Positions 11,704 through 20,829 are shown, counted from the first letter of the stretch. The stretch is 64,000 nucleotides of DNA from Malaya genurostris (GCF_030247185.1 NC_080572.1:7147007-7211006), one strand, 5' to 3'. Numbers and translations: made by a program. Notes: a model not told the origin generated them from the letters alone.

Positions 11704-12798
11704 TGTCGAGCGTAGAGCTTGCGTCAGTTGCACTGGCATTATTAAATTTAATTATCAACCACAAAAACAACGTGCTTAAAGGAGCACTATGATCGAGAAG
11801 CGATTTGAACCGATAAGGCGTTTCCGGCGCAGTCGTGAGAGCTATTAATTTTCCATCAATTCTCGCATCCCATGTGCATCAATAAGCGCTAATTCAAATA
11901 GCAAAGGAAGCTTAAGTTGGGTCGAGACGCCAGGTAATCTGGTGCCGATGGCAATAGTAAAATTAATTAGCAAAGACCATGACGAAATGCGAAGGGACAA
12001 ACATAAACAATTGCCCGAAAAGGAACATTAAATGAATATCGTCAAATCAGCTCTCGGAAGGTTGCGGTAATAAAATAATTTAATACGTAATTCCCGAAAG
12101 GACTGCAATAAAAGAAGGAAAGGTAGTCTGGCGACGGTCATGTTTGAGTCTGGTAGAAATATGAATTGATTACCCGTGCTGACAAAGACCAACAAGTTTT
12201 GAAAGCATCGGTACGTGATAGGGAATAGAGAAGGATAGCGCGAAATGCAAGCGCAACATTGAATACCAAATTCTATGTAATAGTGAGGTAGATAGGAATT
12301 GTTTACCCGTGCTGACGAATGGTAACGTCAGCATCTAAGGAGAAAGAGAGACAGTAATAAATGTTGCACTGCATGTCGTGCAACATCTTTAATATTTTAC
12401 CATAAGATTCATGTATATATAGTTTAAGGAAATTAAAAAATAAATGAGTCATCAGTTACCAGAGAAAACGGTCGTTCGCATTCATCACTAGAAAGAAAAT
12501 TCCCGGACGAGCCCCCCACCAGAAGAAGTCATCCTCCCCTAGAAGGAAGCATCATCGCCCAGGAAGTAATTCTCTCTAAGAAGAGAATTGTATAAGTATA
12601 ATTTACTTCAACAAATATTTCTTCCTTTCCCTTCACAGGTACAGTCCGCTGGAGAACCGTAGCCAGCATAAAAGCGTACTTCCGCTCTTATGCCCTACTT
12701 GCTTCTCCCCGGATATCCGAAAACTTTAATCGTAAAGTCTTAAGGCAAATTAAAAAGAATTTGCGACAGGGAACAGTCAGTCGCTCTGACGGCTGACA
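11704..12798 (+). repeat. 3' LTR of the BEL element
   Basis: 1,095 bp, same ends and, by eye, the same sequence as the 5' LTR. It is followed directly by AATAG, the target duplication. Confidence 0.93.
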
Positions 12799-12803
12799 AA
12801 TAG

Positions 12804-13225
12804 GATCTATTTATTGTAATTAACCAGTCTATGCAAGTTTGTTATGATTATGCTTAGGTTTATTTCCAAACACATTATGTACAATTTAAAAAACAATTTT
12901 AATCAAGACTGAGAGAAACTGAGTTGTTCGTTTCTCTCCTAACGAAATTGCTACAAAAATGAAATTCTGAACAGGAAAATAAGTTTATCTGAGTTGTACA
13001 CCATGGGCTGGGTATAATAACGCTTCAACTTTGTCTTCTTTGTCATCTAAGGTGTAATTGTTTGCTAAAATTAACCACGAATGAACATTAAATACATCAT
13101 CTTGATCAAGATACACTACAAATTACTGTGCAAACTGCCACCTTGAATCGAGAAGTACGTGAGCCAGAATTATCACACAATTTGATTTGCACAGAAGTGA
13201 GGAACAAAGTTTGAACATTTTTTTT
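12804..13225. other. first intron, unrecognised
   Basis: AT-rich intronic DNA downstream of the BEL insertion; no feature recognised. Confidence 0.4.
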
Positions 13226-13625
13226 ACGTTTTGCATTCAGCTCATCAGTGCGTCAGCAGTTTATGTTGAACTGCTAACGCCACCTAACGGTTCAACATAA
13301 ACCGCTGAGCAGACGTAAAGTATTTGCTACTTACAAATCACTTATTGGCACCGAAGTGCCATGTCTATCCTGACGTGCCGAAAGAACAAAACAAATTGAC
13401 GACATACTGGCCGCCAACAGATTGTAGTCATTTAGGGGTTTGGTACCTCATGTGTACCGTTTTGTGCTAAAGTGCACATGACTAGTTTTCATTTTTTTTA
13501 CGTTTCGCATTCAGCTCATCAGTGCATCAGCAGTTTATGTTGAACTGCTAACGCCACCTAACGGTTCAACATAAACCGCTGAGCAGACGTAAAGTATTTG
13601 TGCCAATAAGTGATTTGTAAGTAGC
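13226..13625. mobile_element. duplicated foldback unit (two 101-bp copies plus 25-bp inverted repeat)
   Basis: Unit 1 (13226-13326) and unit 2 (13500-13600) are almost identical direct copies; each is itself a hairpin, with GTTTATGTTGAACTGCTAAC opposite GGTTCAACATAAACCGCT. After unit 1 comes CTACTTACAAATCACTTATT; after unit 2 comes its inverse. A diverged relative is at 62118-62232. Confidence 0.75.
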
Positions 13626-13796
13626 TGATAATAATGATAGTGATACCGGTAATAAGGGCCTATATAATGGTTTTATGGAACAGTTTATGTTTAAGCTACT
13701 AACATATTAAACGCCTAAGAACATGTCCAGTTTCTTCTTCGCGCAAAAGTGTTTCCGACATGGACAATAGAGATGGTCGAGTTAGCATTTTTATAA

Positions 13797-13973
13797 ACCC
13801 GAACCCGACCTGTACCCGATCGAAAATGAAAAACTTTTATTCGTACCCGATCCGAACCCCAGATTAATATTTCTCCCAAACCCGAACCCGACCCGTACCC
13901 GATAATAAAATAAAAATCTACCCGTACCCGACCCGAACCCCGAAAAAAACCAATACCCGTCGGGTACGGGTTC
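13797..13973. repeat. ACCCGA/ACCCGT minisatellite-like array inside a MITE-like element
   Basis: Dense tracts of ACCCGAACCCGACC and GTACCCGA alternate with AT-rich spacers and end in an inverted GTCGGGTACGGGTTC. Imperfect inverted ends (AGAGATGGTCGAG near 13769 and TCGATCTC near 13985) with CAATAG on both sides suggest a mobile element of about 220 bp. Confidence 0.7.
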
Positions 13974-14206
13974 AAGTCGATCTCCAATAGACAACTCTGA
14001 GACATGCATAAACTCGCATAGGTGCATAGGTGGCGGAATCAAATTGAAACTTCCTGCAAATACACTGTTCGAAAGAAATGCGACATCTTTAGGTCCCAAA
14101 TAAAAACAAAGTAAACACTCCGGATGATTTTTCGTCTTTTTCCTCTTCTATTCTTTGTGTGTTTTTACTCGTTTTCATTCGATATCGAACAATACCCAGT
14201 TTTCAT

Positions 14207-14595
14207 CAGGGATGCCAGGTTCACAGATTAATCTGTGTTTCACAGATTTTCAACTTTCTGCACAGATTTAAAAAATGGCACAGATTTTCATAGATTTCTG
14301 AAAATGATCACAGATTTTCACAGATTCTGCAATAAATCACAGATTTTCAAGATTTTTGAAATGGAGCAGCACTAGCAGCAGTAGCATCAAAAAGTACAGA
14401 GCGATTGAGTACAAAGGTACAGAGCGTGTTGGTAGTGAGACCTTTTTTTTGCTCATCAAAATGATTTTGATCAACTTTTTTTGTTCACCAAATTGATTCC
14501 GATCTGCTATTATGGAACGGGAAACGTGCACAGATTTTCACAGACAGGTTTTCGGCTTGATCATAGATTTTTGAGAAAAAGACCTGTCATCCCTG
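14207..14595. mobile_element. hAT-type MITE with iterated CACAGATTTT motifs
   Basis: Ends CAGGGATGCCAGG and CCTGTCATCCCTG (inverted). The 8-bp target duplication GTTTTCAT is at 14199-14206 and 14596-14603. The left third repeats CACAGATTTTCA many times, and a few copies occur near the right end. No coding capacity. Confidence 0.88.
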
Positions 14596-14603
14596 GTTTT
14601 CAT

Positions 14604-15142
14604 CCAAACAGCTATCAAGCCGTTAGCAAAGGATCACCGTCATTGAACATAAATTCGGATTAGTCTCGAATTTTCTAGTCATTTATTCTAGGTCACCTTA
14701 GTTAAGATGAGGGCAGTAACTTGGCTACATTGTTGATTATTTTTCGTTTATTGTCCAAATAACTTTGCTTTGGTCGACTACCAACCGATAGCCTCGCGGT
14801 GTCGCACCGAGCTGCCTCAGCACGAATGATTTTTTTTTCTTTCACAAAAATACTCGAAAATTTACCACACTTGACTGTAAAGACAAGCAGTGGCGTACCG
14901 AAGAAATTTGGCGCCCTGAGCAAAATTAGAGATTTGCCGCCCCCATTCGTTGGTTGAGCATAAAAAAGTTTCATCTCCGGAAAGATTACTTAGGCGAGTA
15001 AAAAAAATTATATCGTTGCGCCCTCAAAAAAAAATACACTTTTGCATTCGCTTAGAGGTTGAATTGCAGTATGCGAAAGTGTCGGTTTTTGACAATGTGA
15101 CTATTTCAAGTCAATTTCATGAAAGATTATATTTTTCCACAG
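14604..15142. other. end of first intron, unrecognised
   Basis: No element recognised. A pyrimidine-rich TATTTTTCCACAG forms the acceptor before exon 2. Confidence 0.45.
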
Positions 15143-15440
15143 GCCTGCGAACTTCCGTCCGCACAGAACGAGTACTCACATTACGTCTGCGACGACAATG
15201 GTGATGTTAAGTGTCTTCCTGGTTGGACAGGAGATCTTTGTGATGTACCCATCTGTAAAAAAGGTTGCGATCCGTTGAACGGATATTGCAAACGACCGAA
15301 CGAGTGCCGCTGCAAGCTTGGGTTCTACGGGGACAACTGTAACCGTTGTATTCCACTACCAGGGTGTCAACATGGTGGCTGTCAGATGTCATTCGAATGC
15401 GTTTGTCACAAGGGATGGGATGGAATCTTCTGCTCGGAGC
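15143..15440 (+). CDS. secreted DSL/EGF-repeat protein, exon 2 (half DSL-like domain and EGF module 1)
   Basis: Acceptor TTCCACAG|GCC, phase 0; donor GAGC|GTATGT, phase 1. The exon encodes residues 39-137 of the predicted 366-residue protein. ACELPSAQNEYSHYVCDDNG and CLPGWTGDLC match the C-terminal half of a DSL domain (compare FGHYTCDENG in Notch ligands); the N-terminal half is absent because the signal-peptide exon joins just before it. Then come two EGF-like repeats in the spacing typical of Delta/Serrate: ICKKGCDPLNGYC, ECRCKLGFYGDNC, then PGCQHGGC, ECVCHKGWDGIFC. The protein should be extracellular and could be a soluble ligand or matrix protein; whether it binds Notch is unknown. Related insect EGF proteins exist, but I cannot name a one-to-one counterpart. 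Confidence 0.88.
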
Positions 15441-15495
15441 GTATGTATTCGTAACTACATGTTGACCTGAAGTAACAAAATTTAATTGATTCTAG

Positions 15496-15687
15496 CTATT
15501 TGTCGATCTGACTGTCACCCTTCTCGTGGCTACTGTGAGAAACCAGGGGAATGTCGTTGTCGTCTTGGTTGGTCTGGTCCTACTTGTCGTGATTGTCAGG
15601 TTCTACCGGGCTGTCAGCATGGAACTTGTACGAAGCCACTGGAATGCAAATGTCTCCCTGGCTGGACCGGTATACTGTGTCAAACTC
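15496..15687 (+). CDS. secreted DSL/EGF-repeat protein, exon 3 (EGF module 2)
   Basis: Acceptor TGATTCTAG|CTATT and donor ACTC|GTATGT; the exon is phase 1 at both ends, so it can be added or removed without a frameshift. It encodes one double-EGF module: PICRSDCHPSRGYC, ECRCRLGWSGPTC, PGCQHGTC, ECKCLPGWTGILC. The split codon at each junction is Pro (c|ct), exactly as at the other module borders, which indicates exon duplication. The introns either side are 55 and 54 bp. Confidence 0.9.
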
Positions 15688-15741
15688 GTATGTCTACGTT
15701 GATTAAATCGAACAACTACTATAATTCAGTTGTCATTTTAG

Positions 15742-16238
15742 CTATCTGTGCCAATAACTGTAGTCGTGATCATGGATACTGTCGACGTCCTGGAGAATGT
15801 CGCTGCCGTATCGGTTGGATGGGAGATGAATGTAGTAAGTGCCATCCATACCCGGGATGTAAAAATGGAGACTGTCGACGACCATGGGAATGTACCTGCA
15901 AACCTGGTTGGGGGGGAATGTTATGCGATGAAGAACTGAACTACTGCGAGAAGAACCCGAATACATGCCAGAACGGAGGAAAATGTACTTCACTCATTAA
16001 AGATGATGGTTTTTATAAGTGCGAATGTCCATCAGGCTACAAAGGAATGAATTGTGAACTGCTTCCACTTTCAATGATGACTACGACTGTAGCAACAACA
16101 AGCACTTTTGATACTACGACGGTTGATAACGAACAAATGACAAGTTTACGGTTGCAAATCGGTAATGTGACGACTCAATATCCCGGAGAATACCTTAGTG
16201 ATGAATTTAGCTCCGAAGACGTTGACAATGAGGCCTAA
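15742..16238 (+). CDS. secreted DSL/EGF-repeat protein, exon 4 (EGF module 3, last EGF, Thr-rich tail)
   Basis: Acceptor TCATTTTAG|CTATC, phase 1; the frame ends at TAA 16236-16238. It encodes a third double-EGF module (PICANNCSRDHGYC to PGWGGMLC), then a classical EGF repeat with a different spacing (YCEKNPNTCQNGGKC, YKCECPSGYKGMNC), a Thr-rich stretch likely to be O-glycosylated (TTTVATTSTFDTTTVDN) and an acidic end SSEDVDNEA. There is no hydrophobic segment after the last EGF, so no membrane anchor, unlike Delta or Serrate. The preceding 54-bp intron has no stop and a length divisible by three, so its retention would keep the frame and add 18 residues. Confidence 0.9.
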
Positions 16239-16315
16239 GCAAACTAGATTCGCCTATCGAATATTACTGAGCAAGCATTTACAAAATATTTATAATTATT
16301 TATTTACAATACATA

Positions 16316-16321
16316 TTTATT
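16316..16321 (-). terminator. polyadenylation signal of the ZNF511-like gene
   Basis: AATAAA on the minus strand, 36 bases past the stop codon; a second AATAAA-like word follows. Both lie inside the 118-bp gap between the two convergent stop codons, so the two mRNAs probably overlap at their 3' ends. Confidence 0.6.
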
Positions 16322-16356
16322 GAACAATGCTCCATTCAAAAAAAAATTAAGCCTCA

Positions 16357-16686
16357 TTAATCAGTCGGTAGACTGTCTAGTAAATCCACTACCATTCGAT
16401 TACTTTCCAAAATATCAGTCTTTCTCTCTACTTTTGAAGTTTTAAATGATCTTGTCTTAGAGTGACCAAAGTTAAAATTTTTAGTGCATTTTACTGGAAT
16501 CGTAGAACTACTAACTTGCACTGATTCGACCTCCATTCCAGTCGAAATCCCACTTGATTTCTTCTGCGCTGGCGTTTGCTTATCAAAGCGAAAATTGTGA
16601 GGAAACTTATGTTCCTTGATGCAGTGATCACGACGTTCTGCGCTGGTCTTAGATCTGTGAGAGCATTCTTCTAAGAAACAAATGTA
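16357..16686 (-). CDS. ZNF511: ZNF511-like protein, exon 3 (zinc finger 3 and C-terminus)
   Basis: Acceptor TTTATAG|TAC, phase 0, so QPM joins YICFLEEC. The third finger is YICFLEECSHRSKTSAERRD then HCIKEH, followed by KFPHNFRFDK, again as in ZNF511. The C-terminal patch IPVKCTKNFNFGHSKTRSFK corresponds to the conserved end of the family. It stops at TAA (16359-16357). This exon has no ATG of its own and is easily missed by simple ORF search. The intron before it is 66 bp. Confidence 0.88.
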   Translation of the reverse strand, partial: YICFLEECSHRSKTSAERRDHCIKEHKFPHNFRFDKQTPAQKKSSGISTGMEVESVQVSSSTIPVKCTKNFNFGHSKTRSFKTSKVERKTDILESNRMVVDLLDSLPTD

Positions 16687-16752
16687 CTATAAATGTAGAG
16701 AAAAAAATAACATTGTAATTTTTGAATTGCTATTAAGCTAGTTTAGCCACAC

Positions 16753-16954
16753 CATAGGTTGCTTTCCTGATTGAACTTGTGCCTCAAAATAGGAATCATG
16801 CACTTCCGATAGATGGAGATCCAGTAAATGTCCACTGGGAAGGGTTTTGTTACATTCTCCACATGAGTACCGATGGTGCGAGTTGTAGTGAGATTCGTAT
16901 TGCTGCACAGTAGTACAACTGTAGTGACAATTTGGAACGTTGCAAATTATTGTC
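16753..16954 (-). CDS. ZNF511: ZNF511-like protein, exon 2 (zinc fingers 1 and 2)
   Basis: Acceptor CAACAAG|G and donor ATG|GTGTGG. The first finger is CNVPNCHYSC...ESHYNSHH, with an atypical C-x4-C start read in the order CNVPNC then H-x-x-x-H; the second is CGECNKTLPSGHLLDLHLSEVH followed by DSYF, the hallmark of the family. The exon ends at Met of QPM; reading on would give only VWLN before a stop. Confidence 0.88.
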
Positions 16955-17017
16955 CTTGTTGAAAAAAGAAACGGATTGTTCTTAATGTTCTGAATATGCA
17001 ATATATTGTGTACTCAC

Positions 17018-17202
17018 GGTTCTATTTGATTATCATCGTCACCGTTAAAACGGTTGATATCACTCAGCACTCCAAGCCGCACAAATTTTTTGATGTAAAA
17101 GTTTCCCTCGTTAAAAAGAGGGTCTTTCATTTCGCGAAATCCTGTACCGTACTTATTAAGCAGAGCCAATAAAGTATTCGGGTAAACGAAATCAGTATTC
17201 AT
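17018..17202 (-). CDS. ZNF511: ZNF511-like C2H2 zinc-finger protein, exon 1
   Basis: Start chosen at ATG 17202-17200 (A at -3); the frame is open 14 codons further upstream but without an ATG. The exon encodes MNTDFVYPNTLL and the conserved pre-finger segment with DPLFNEGNFYIKK, ending DDDNQIE plus two bases of a Pro codon. The donor is CC|GTGAGT (intron 17017-16955, 63 bp). Together the three exons give 238 residues, close to ZNF511 proteins. The family has three C2H2 fingers and a C-terminal conserved patch; its members are poorly characterised and presumed nuclear. Order and spacing of the fingers and the GHLLDLHLSEVHDSYF signature make the family assignment firm. The neighbour on the other strand is convergent, not functionally linked. 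Confidence 0.85.
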
Positions 17203-17447
17203 TGTAACTATTTTAGCATAACTTTCGTTGTTTCTTCTAAACAATGATTTTGTTTTTGATGCTTTATCTGTTTACACCAGCCCTCTGCTATGACGTCATG
17301 AAACTGTGGCCAGCATCATTCTGCAAAAACCAAAACAACGAAGAAGAATGGCTAACAAAAATTGGATATTACAAACTACTTGTTTATTCAGTACCCTTTA
17401 AAGCACTTCCCCGCAAATCATTGATCAGAATATCATCACTACGATAA

Positions 17448-17682
17448 GGAAATTAAGATTTTACTCGAATTGAAATGCTCGAATGTTTGTTTACCATACT
17501 CTGAGCGCTCTGATTGCCCACCAAATGCCCCAGATGTTGGTTACGATAGCACTTGCTGGAGTGCCCTATCTTTGCCACCAGGCTGGTTTACACCGTTTAC
17601 TTACATGCGTTGTATGCAGGGATGCCAAGTTTAGGAAAATTCAGTTATCTCGAAGTATTTCAAACAAAATTAAACAAAATAT
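17448..17682. repeat. stretch with a word repeated at 29764
   Basis: About 70 bp from 17532 (GATGTTGGTTACGATAGCAC, then CTGGAGTGCC and GGCTGG) recur at 29764-29830 with a few changes. The parent element is not recognised. Confidence 0.5.
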
Positions 17683-18011
17683 AAGGCCCTTACACGAGAC
17701 AATATTATTGTCAATACAAGGAGTATTGACAATACTTTTGATCGTGTAATGGAAACTTCATTGGATTGACGAAAATATTGTCACAAAATCAAAACTGCGC
17801 ATCAATCCGACGATACTTTCTCTCCAGAGAGAAACTGTTAAATATCTGCAATGACCTCTTATCCCAATATTTTATTATTCATTTGCAAAATTTAACGCGC
17901 CAAACGCTTGAATTTTTCGAAAAAGTCGGACTCAAGTTATCAAGCCAAATGGATTGATAGTATTGACAATACTTTGGATTGACAATAATATTGTCACGTG
18001 TAAGGGCCGCT
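17683..18011. mobile_element. foldback MITE with GGCCCTTACACG ends (copy B)
   Basis: Left end AAGGCCCTTACACGAGACA, right end GTCACGTGTAAGGGCCGCT. Sub-terminal arms alternate ACAATATTATTGTCAATAC and its inverse. Same ends as the copies at 5131 and 58598, different interior. Confidence 0.8.
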
Positions 18012-18222
18012 ATTAGCAAAACATCTCGATCCAACGAAATTTCAAAACCCTTTGAATTTTGTTATAATAAATTATAAATTTTATTTGCACATATATACGG
18101 AATAAAAGTGCAGCGATAGAAATTAATTAATACATTAACAATAAATCTACAAAAATGGCATCACTGATACTTTACAAAAATATCGAAGAAATATCGACAG
18201 ATGAATTTTTCTTCCTTCAGAT

Positions 18223-18861
18223 CAGAGATGCCATTTATACAGATTTATCTGTATTATACAGATTTTTATATACGCATACAGATTTAATACAGAGTACAGA
18301 TTTTATACAGATTTTCTAAATTTTATACAGATTTCACAAAAAGTAAGATAGAAAAAATTAAACTATTTCTCCTGAGCTATCTATTAGTTTCAGGTCATAC
18401 AACTCTCAGTCTGACATAGTGTGTGTTATTTGTCCGTTGATTAATAAATTTTTATCTTGAATGAAGATCTTTCATGCAGATGATGAAACCTAAAATACAT
18501 TTATAATTTGAAACCAATTTGAGCTGATGTTCAAGGAACTCGTGGCATAATGAAACTTTGTCAGACTGAGAGTTGTATGACTTAACTTGACGTTGAGTAT
18601 TGAGCGTTAGATTCCAAGTCAACTTATGTAGTCAACATTTTCAAACTATAAAATTTCGTCGATGAATTGGGTGCAATGAGTTACGAAGTTATGAAGAATA
18701 AATGGTCAATAAATCTCTTATCCTTTAATCATAATGTATTGGAATAACATCTTTTAAAATTATTTTATTGTAAAAATTTCATATTATTAGTAAATACAGA
18801 TAAATACAGATTTTTTATACAAAGCAATACAGATTTTCTATGAAAATATCTGGCATCTCTG
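18223..18861. mobile_element. hAT-type MITE with iterated TACAGATTT motifs
   Basis: Ends CAGAGATGCC and GGCATCTCTG. The 8-bp duplication CTTCAGAT is at 18215-18222 and 18862-18869. TACAGATTTTATACAGATT-type repeats fill both ends. No coding capacity. Confidence 0.9.
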
Positions 18862-19045
18862 CTTCAGATAGATGCCGCGTCGAGCAGATTCGTGCACTTT
18901 TTACACACGGAATCGGATTTCCACCTAATTCTCGGTTGAATTTTTAAAAGGCCGCAAGAGCAAGTCTCAGTTTCTCTTTGTTCACTTTCTCTTCTATTAG
19001 CGGTTTTCACGCTTATCACTCAACTCTTTGTATGAAATGATACCC

Positions 19046-19195
19046 GATGATTAATGTCGTTTTCGCTTGATGATTAATGTCGTTTTCGCTTGGTGGCAAT
19101 CCTAACCCAGTTTCCATCCTAAGTACTATCAAACTGTTTGTATGAAGCGAGTTTCGAACGCCATTGAACTGAAAATCGAACTCGAAACTGACTCC
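19046..19195. repeat. partial copy of the ATGTCGTTTTCGCTTGA foldback family
   Basis: The left part of the element at 51136 recurs here, with its terminal 24 bases (GATGATTAATGTCG onward) present twice in tandem. The right end is missing. Confidence 0.6.
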
Positions 19196-19345
19196 AACCT
19201 TTTAATTTGATATAGTTTTTTTTATTTTTTCGTGGTTACTTGAAGTCAAAAACTGCGTTTTCGACGAAAAAAAACCCGCATACTTTCGAGAAAAACGCGT
19301 TTAAAGTTTTTTGTCTATAAAATCGAAGGTAGCAATTCATTTTTC

Positions 19346-19629
19346 TAGGGGACACGTAGGGTCTAACGCTTTCGAAAAATCATACTTTTTCTTTGTATTT
19401 AGTTTTAATAAAACATTTCAAGAATGTTTTGTCAAATTTTCAAATCAATCTAAGCAAAACTTTCAAGCCTGTGCGTCGAGTTCTTGAGGTGAGAAAAGAT
19501 AATTGCCCATAACTTCCAGAGTTTTGTTCCGATAGGGTTGACAATTTGACAAAATATTCTTGCAATGTTTTACTATTAGAAAATACAAAGGAAAAATAAA
19601 AAAAGTGTTAGATCCTATCCGCCCCTCAA
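19346..19629. mobile_element. diverged copy of the TTAA-flanked MITE family
   Basis: Left GGGTCTAACGCTTTCGAAAA and right GTTAGATCCTATCCGCCCC match the ends of the copies at 29990 and 37075. The interior has inverted arms around AACATTTCAAGAATGTTTTG. No intact TTAA flank here. Confidence 0.6.
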
Positions 19630-19639
19630 ATAATAAAAA

Positions 19640-20157
19640 ATGTGACGGCAGTGAGCTCTACCGCACGAAAGGCTTCGTAGATTGCCTACGATTAGGCGTA
19701 AACGCGAATAACATACGTGTGACACAAAAAGCTTCGAATGATGATCGGAAAAGATTTTCAAATTTTACATCCTCCGCCTAAGATACGAACATAATTCTAC
19801 ATAGGAAGTCTGATGGGAAACCACTGATCAAATGGATTCTGAAACTCTACATGCTAAAGTGCGTATAAAAGCCCTAAAGCAGCAACTCATTCGTTGCTTG
19901 AAACTAGTCATTATCATTAACCGATGTGGCAGCTACTGTATCCTTACCGACGAGTTTGGCCCCCAGTATGGTTTCCGTAAACCGTATGTCGCAGTATCTA
20001 CTCTGGCTTGACGAAGACTCAACTCAGTGTTTGTTCGATTCGTTCTTCACATGATTTGCACGATAATTATGCGAATTTACGAGTAGATTTTTTCTTTTGG
20101 CCAACTTCTCCAATCTTCGGAAACGACGAACAAAGTTAACAGCAAACGCACTTGACA
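19640..20157. other. unassigned stretch with an isolated TATA box
   Basis: GCGTATAAAAGCCC at about 19861-19874 is a good TATA match, but no coding exon that I recognise follows it. Confidence 0.3.
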
Positions 20158-20440
20158 TGCACGCAAGCAGACTCTGTCAGCTTGGAGCGAAATCAATCTT
20201 CAGTTCAGCAACGCCATCGCACGGCGTCACATTCAACGTATCATGTCAATTGTATAGGTATGCAGTGCTGCTATTTAAGCGCGCACGAATTTGACATTTC
20301 TCTCACCTACTTTTATGTACGGGATTCAATGCGGACTCGCCTGAGGGCGTCAGGCTCGCAAAAAAGGATGTTGCCAATGATTTGTTCGGGAAATGTGGAA
20401 GCTGGATATCTTGTTAAAATAATGTCTTTGATGCAAGGCA
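20158..20440. repeat. interspersed repeat, copy 1 (other at 57184-57460)
   Basis: Both copies contain CAGTTCAGCAACGCCATCGC, CATTCAACRTATCATGTCAA, GCGCGCACGAATTTGACATT and GCTCGCAAAAAAGGATGTT in order and in the same orientation, with scattered differences. Family unknown. Confidence 0.75.
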
Positions 20441-20635
20441 AATGTGATGTTTACATCAACAAAACCCCATAATTAGGCTTAGAGCCGTCGTCTCACTTGT
20501 TCTGAGCCTACTGTCATGATCGCTGGACCAGAAAAATCGACTCGATTACTTTTTATGGTTTTTAGCAGCCATTTCTACCGATTTGGCTGGTATAAGAAAG
20601 GAAATTTGAGGCACACCCACTTTCTTGCTTCTTAA

Positions 20636-20822
20636 AAGTACACAATATGTTCCGTGTGAACTTTCTCGTTGCTTAAGAAAACACGTAGTTATTTTTGACA
20701 ACTGGGAAGTATACAATAAGTTACACGTGAGCTTTCTTGCTGCTTAAGAGTACGCTTGGAACTTTAGGCAACTTGAAAGTACAGAACAAGTTCCGCATGA
20801 ACTTTTTCGTTACATAGAAGCT
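20636..20822. repeat. three diverged tandem copies of an about 70-bp unit
   Basis: Units start near 20636, 20707 and 20777 with AAGTACACAATATGTTCC-like words and share TGAACTTTCTCGTTGCTTAAG. Confidence 0.65.
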
Positions 20823-20829
20823 GAACAAT

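Larger units (their letters stand above)
5805..12798 (+). mobile_element. young, internally deleted BEL/Pao LTR retrotransposon with envelope-like ORF
   Basis: A 6,994-bp insertion in the first intron of the EGF gene, in the sense direction. Two 1,095-bp LTRs begin TGTCGAGCG and end GGCTGACA and match at every block compared. The 5-bp target duplication AATAG is at 5800-5804 and 12799-12803. A purine-rich CGGGGCCGGGAA precedes the 3' LTR as candidate polypurine tract; TTTTGGTGGCTCCAGAG follows the 5' LTR as candidate primer-binding site. The interior encodes a PHD-containing ORF1, a damaged integrase and an envelope-like protein. Protease, reverse transcriptase and RNase H are absent. The integrase residues and its C-terminal domain are BEL/Pao-like. 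The lack of LTR divergence implies recent insertion, presumably using enzymes from a complete relative. Confidence 0.93.
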
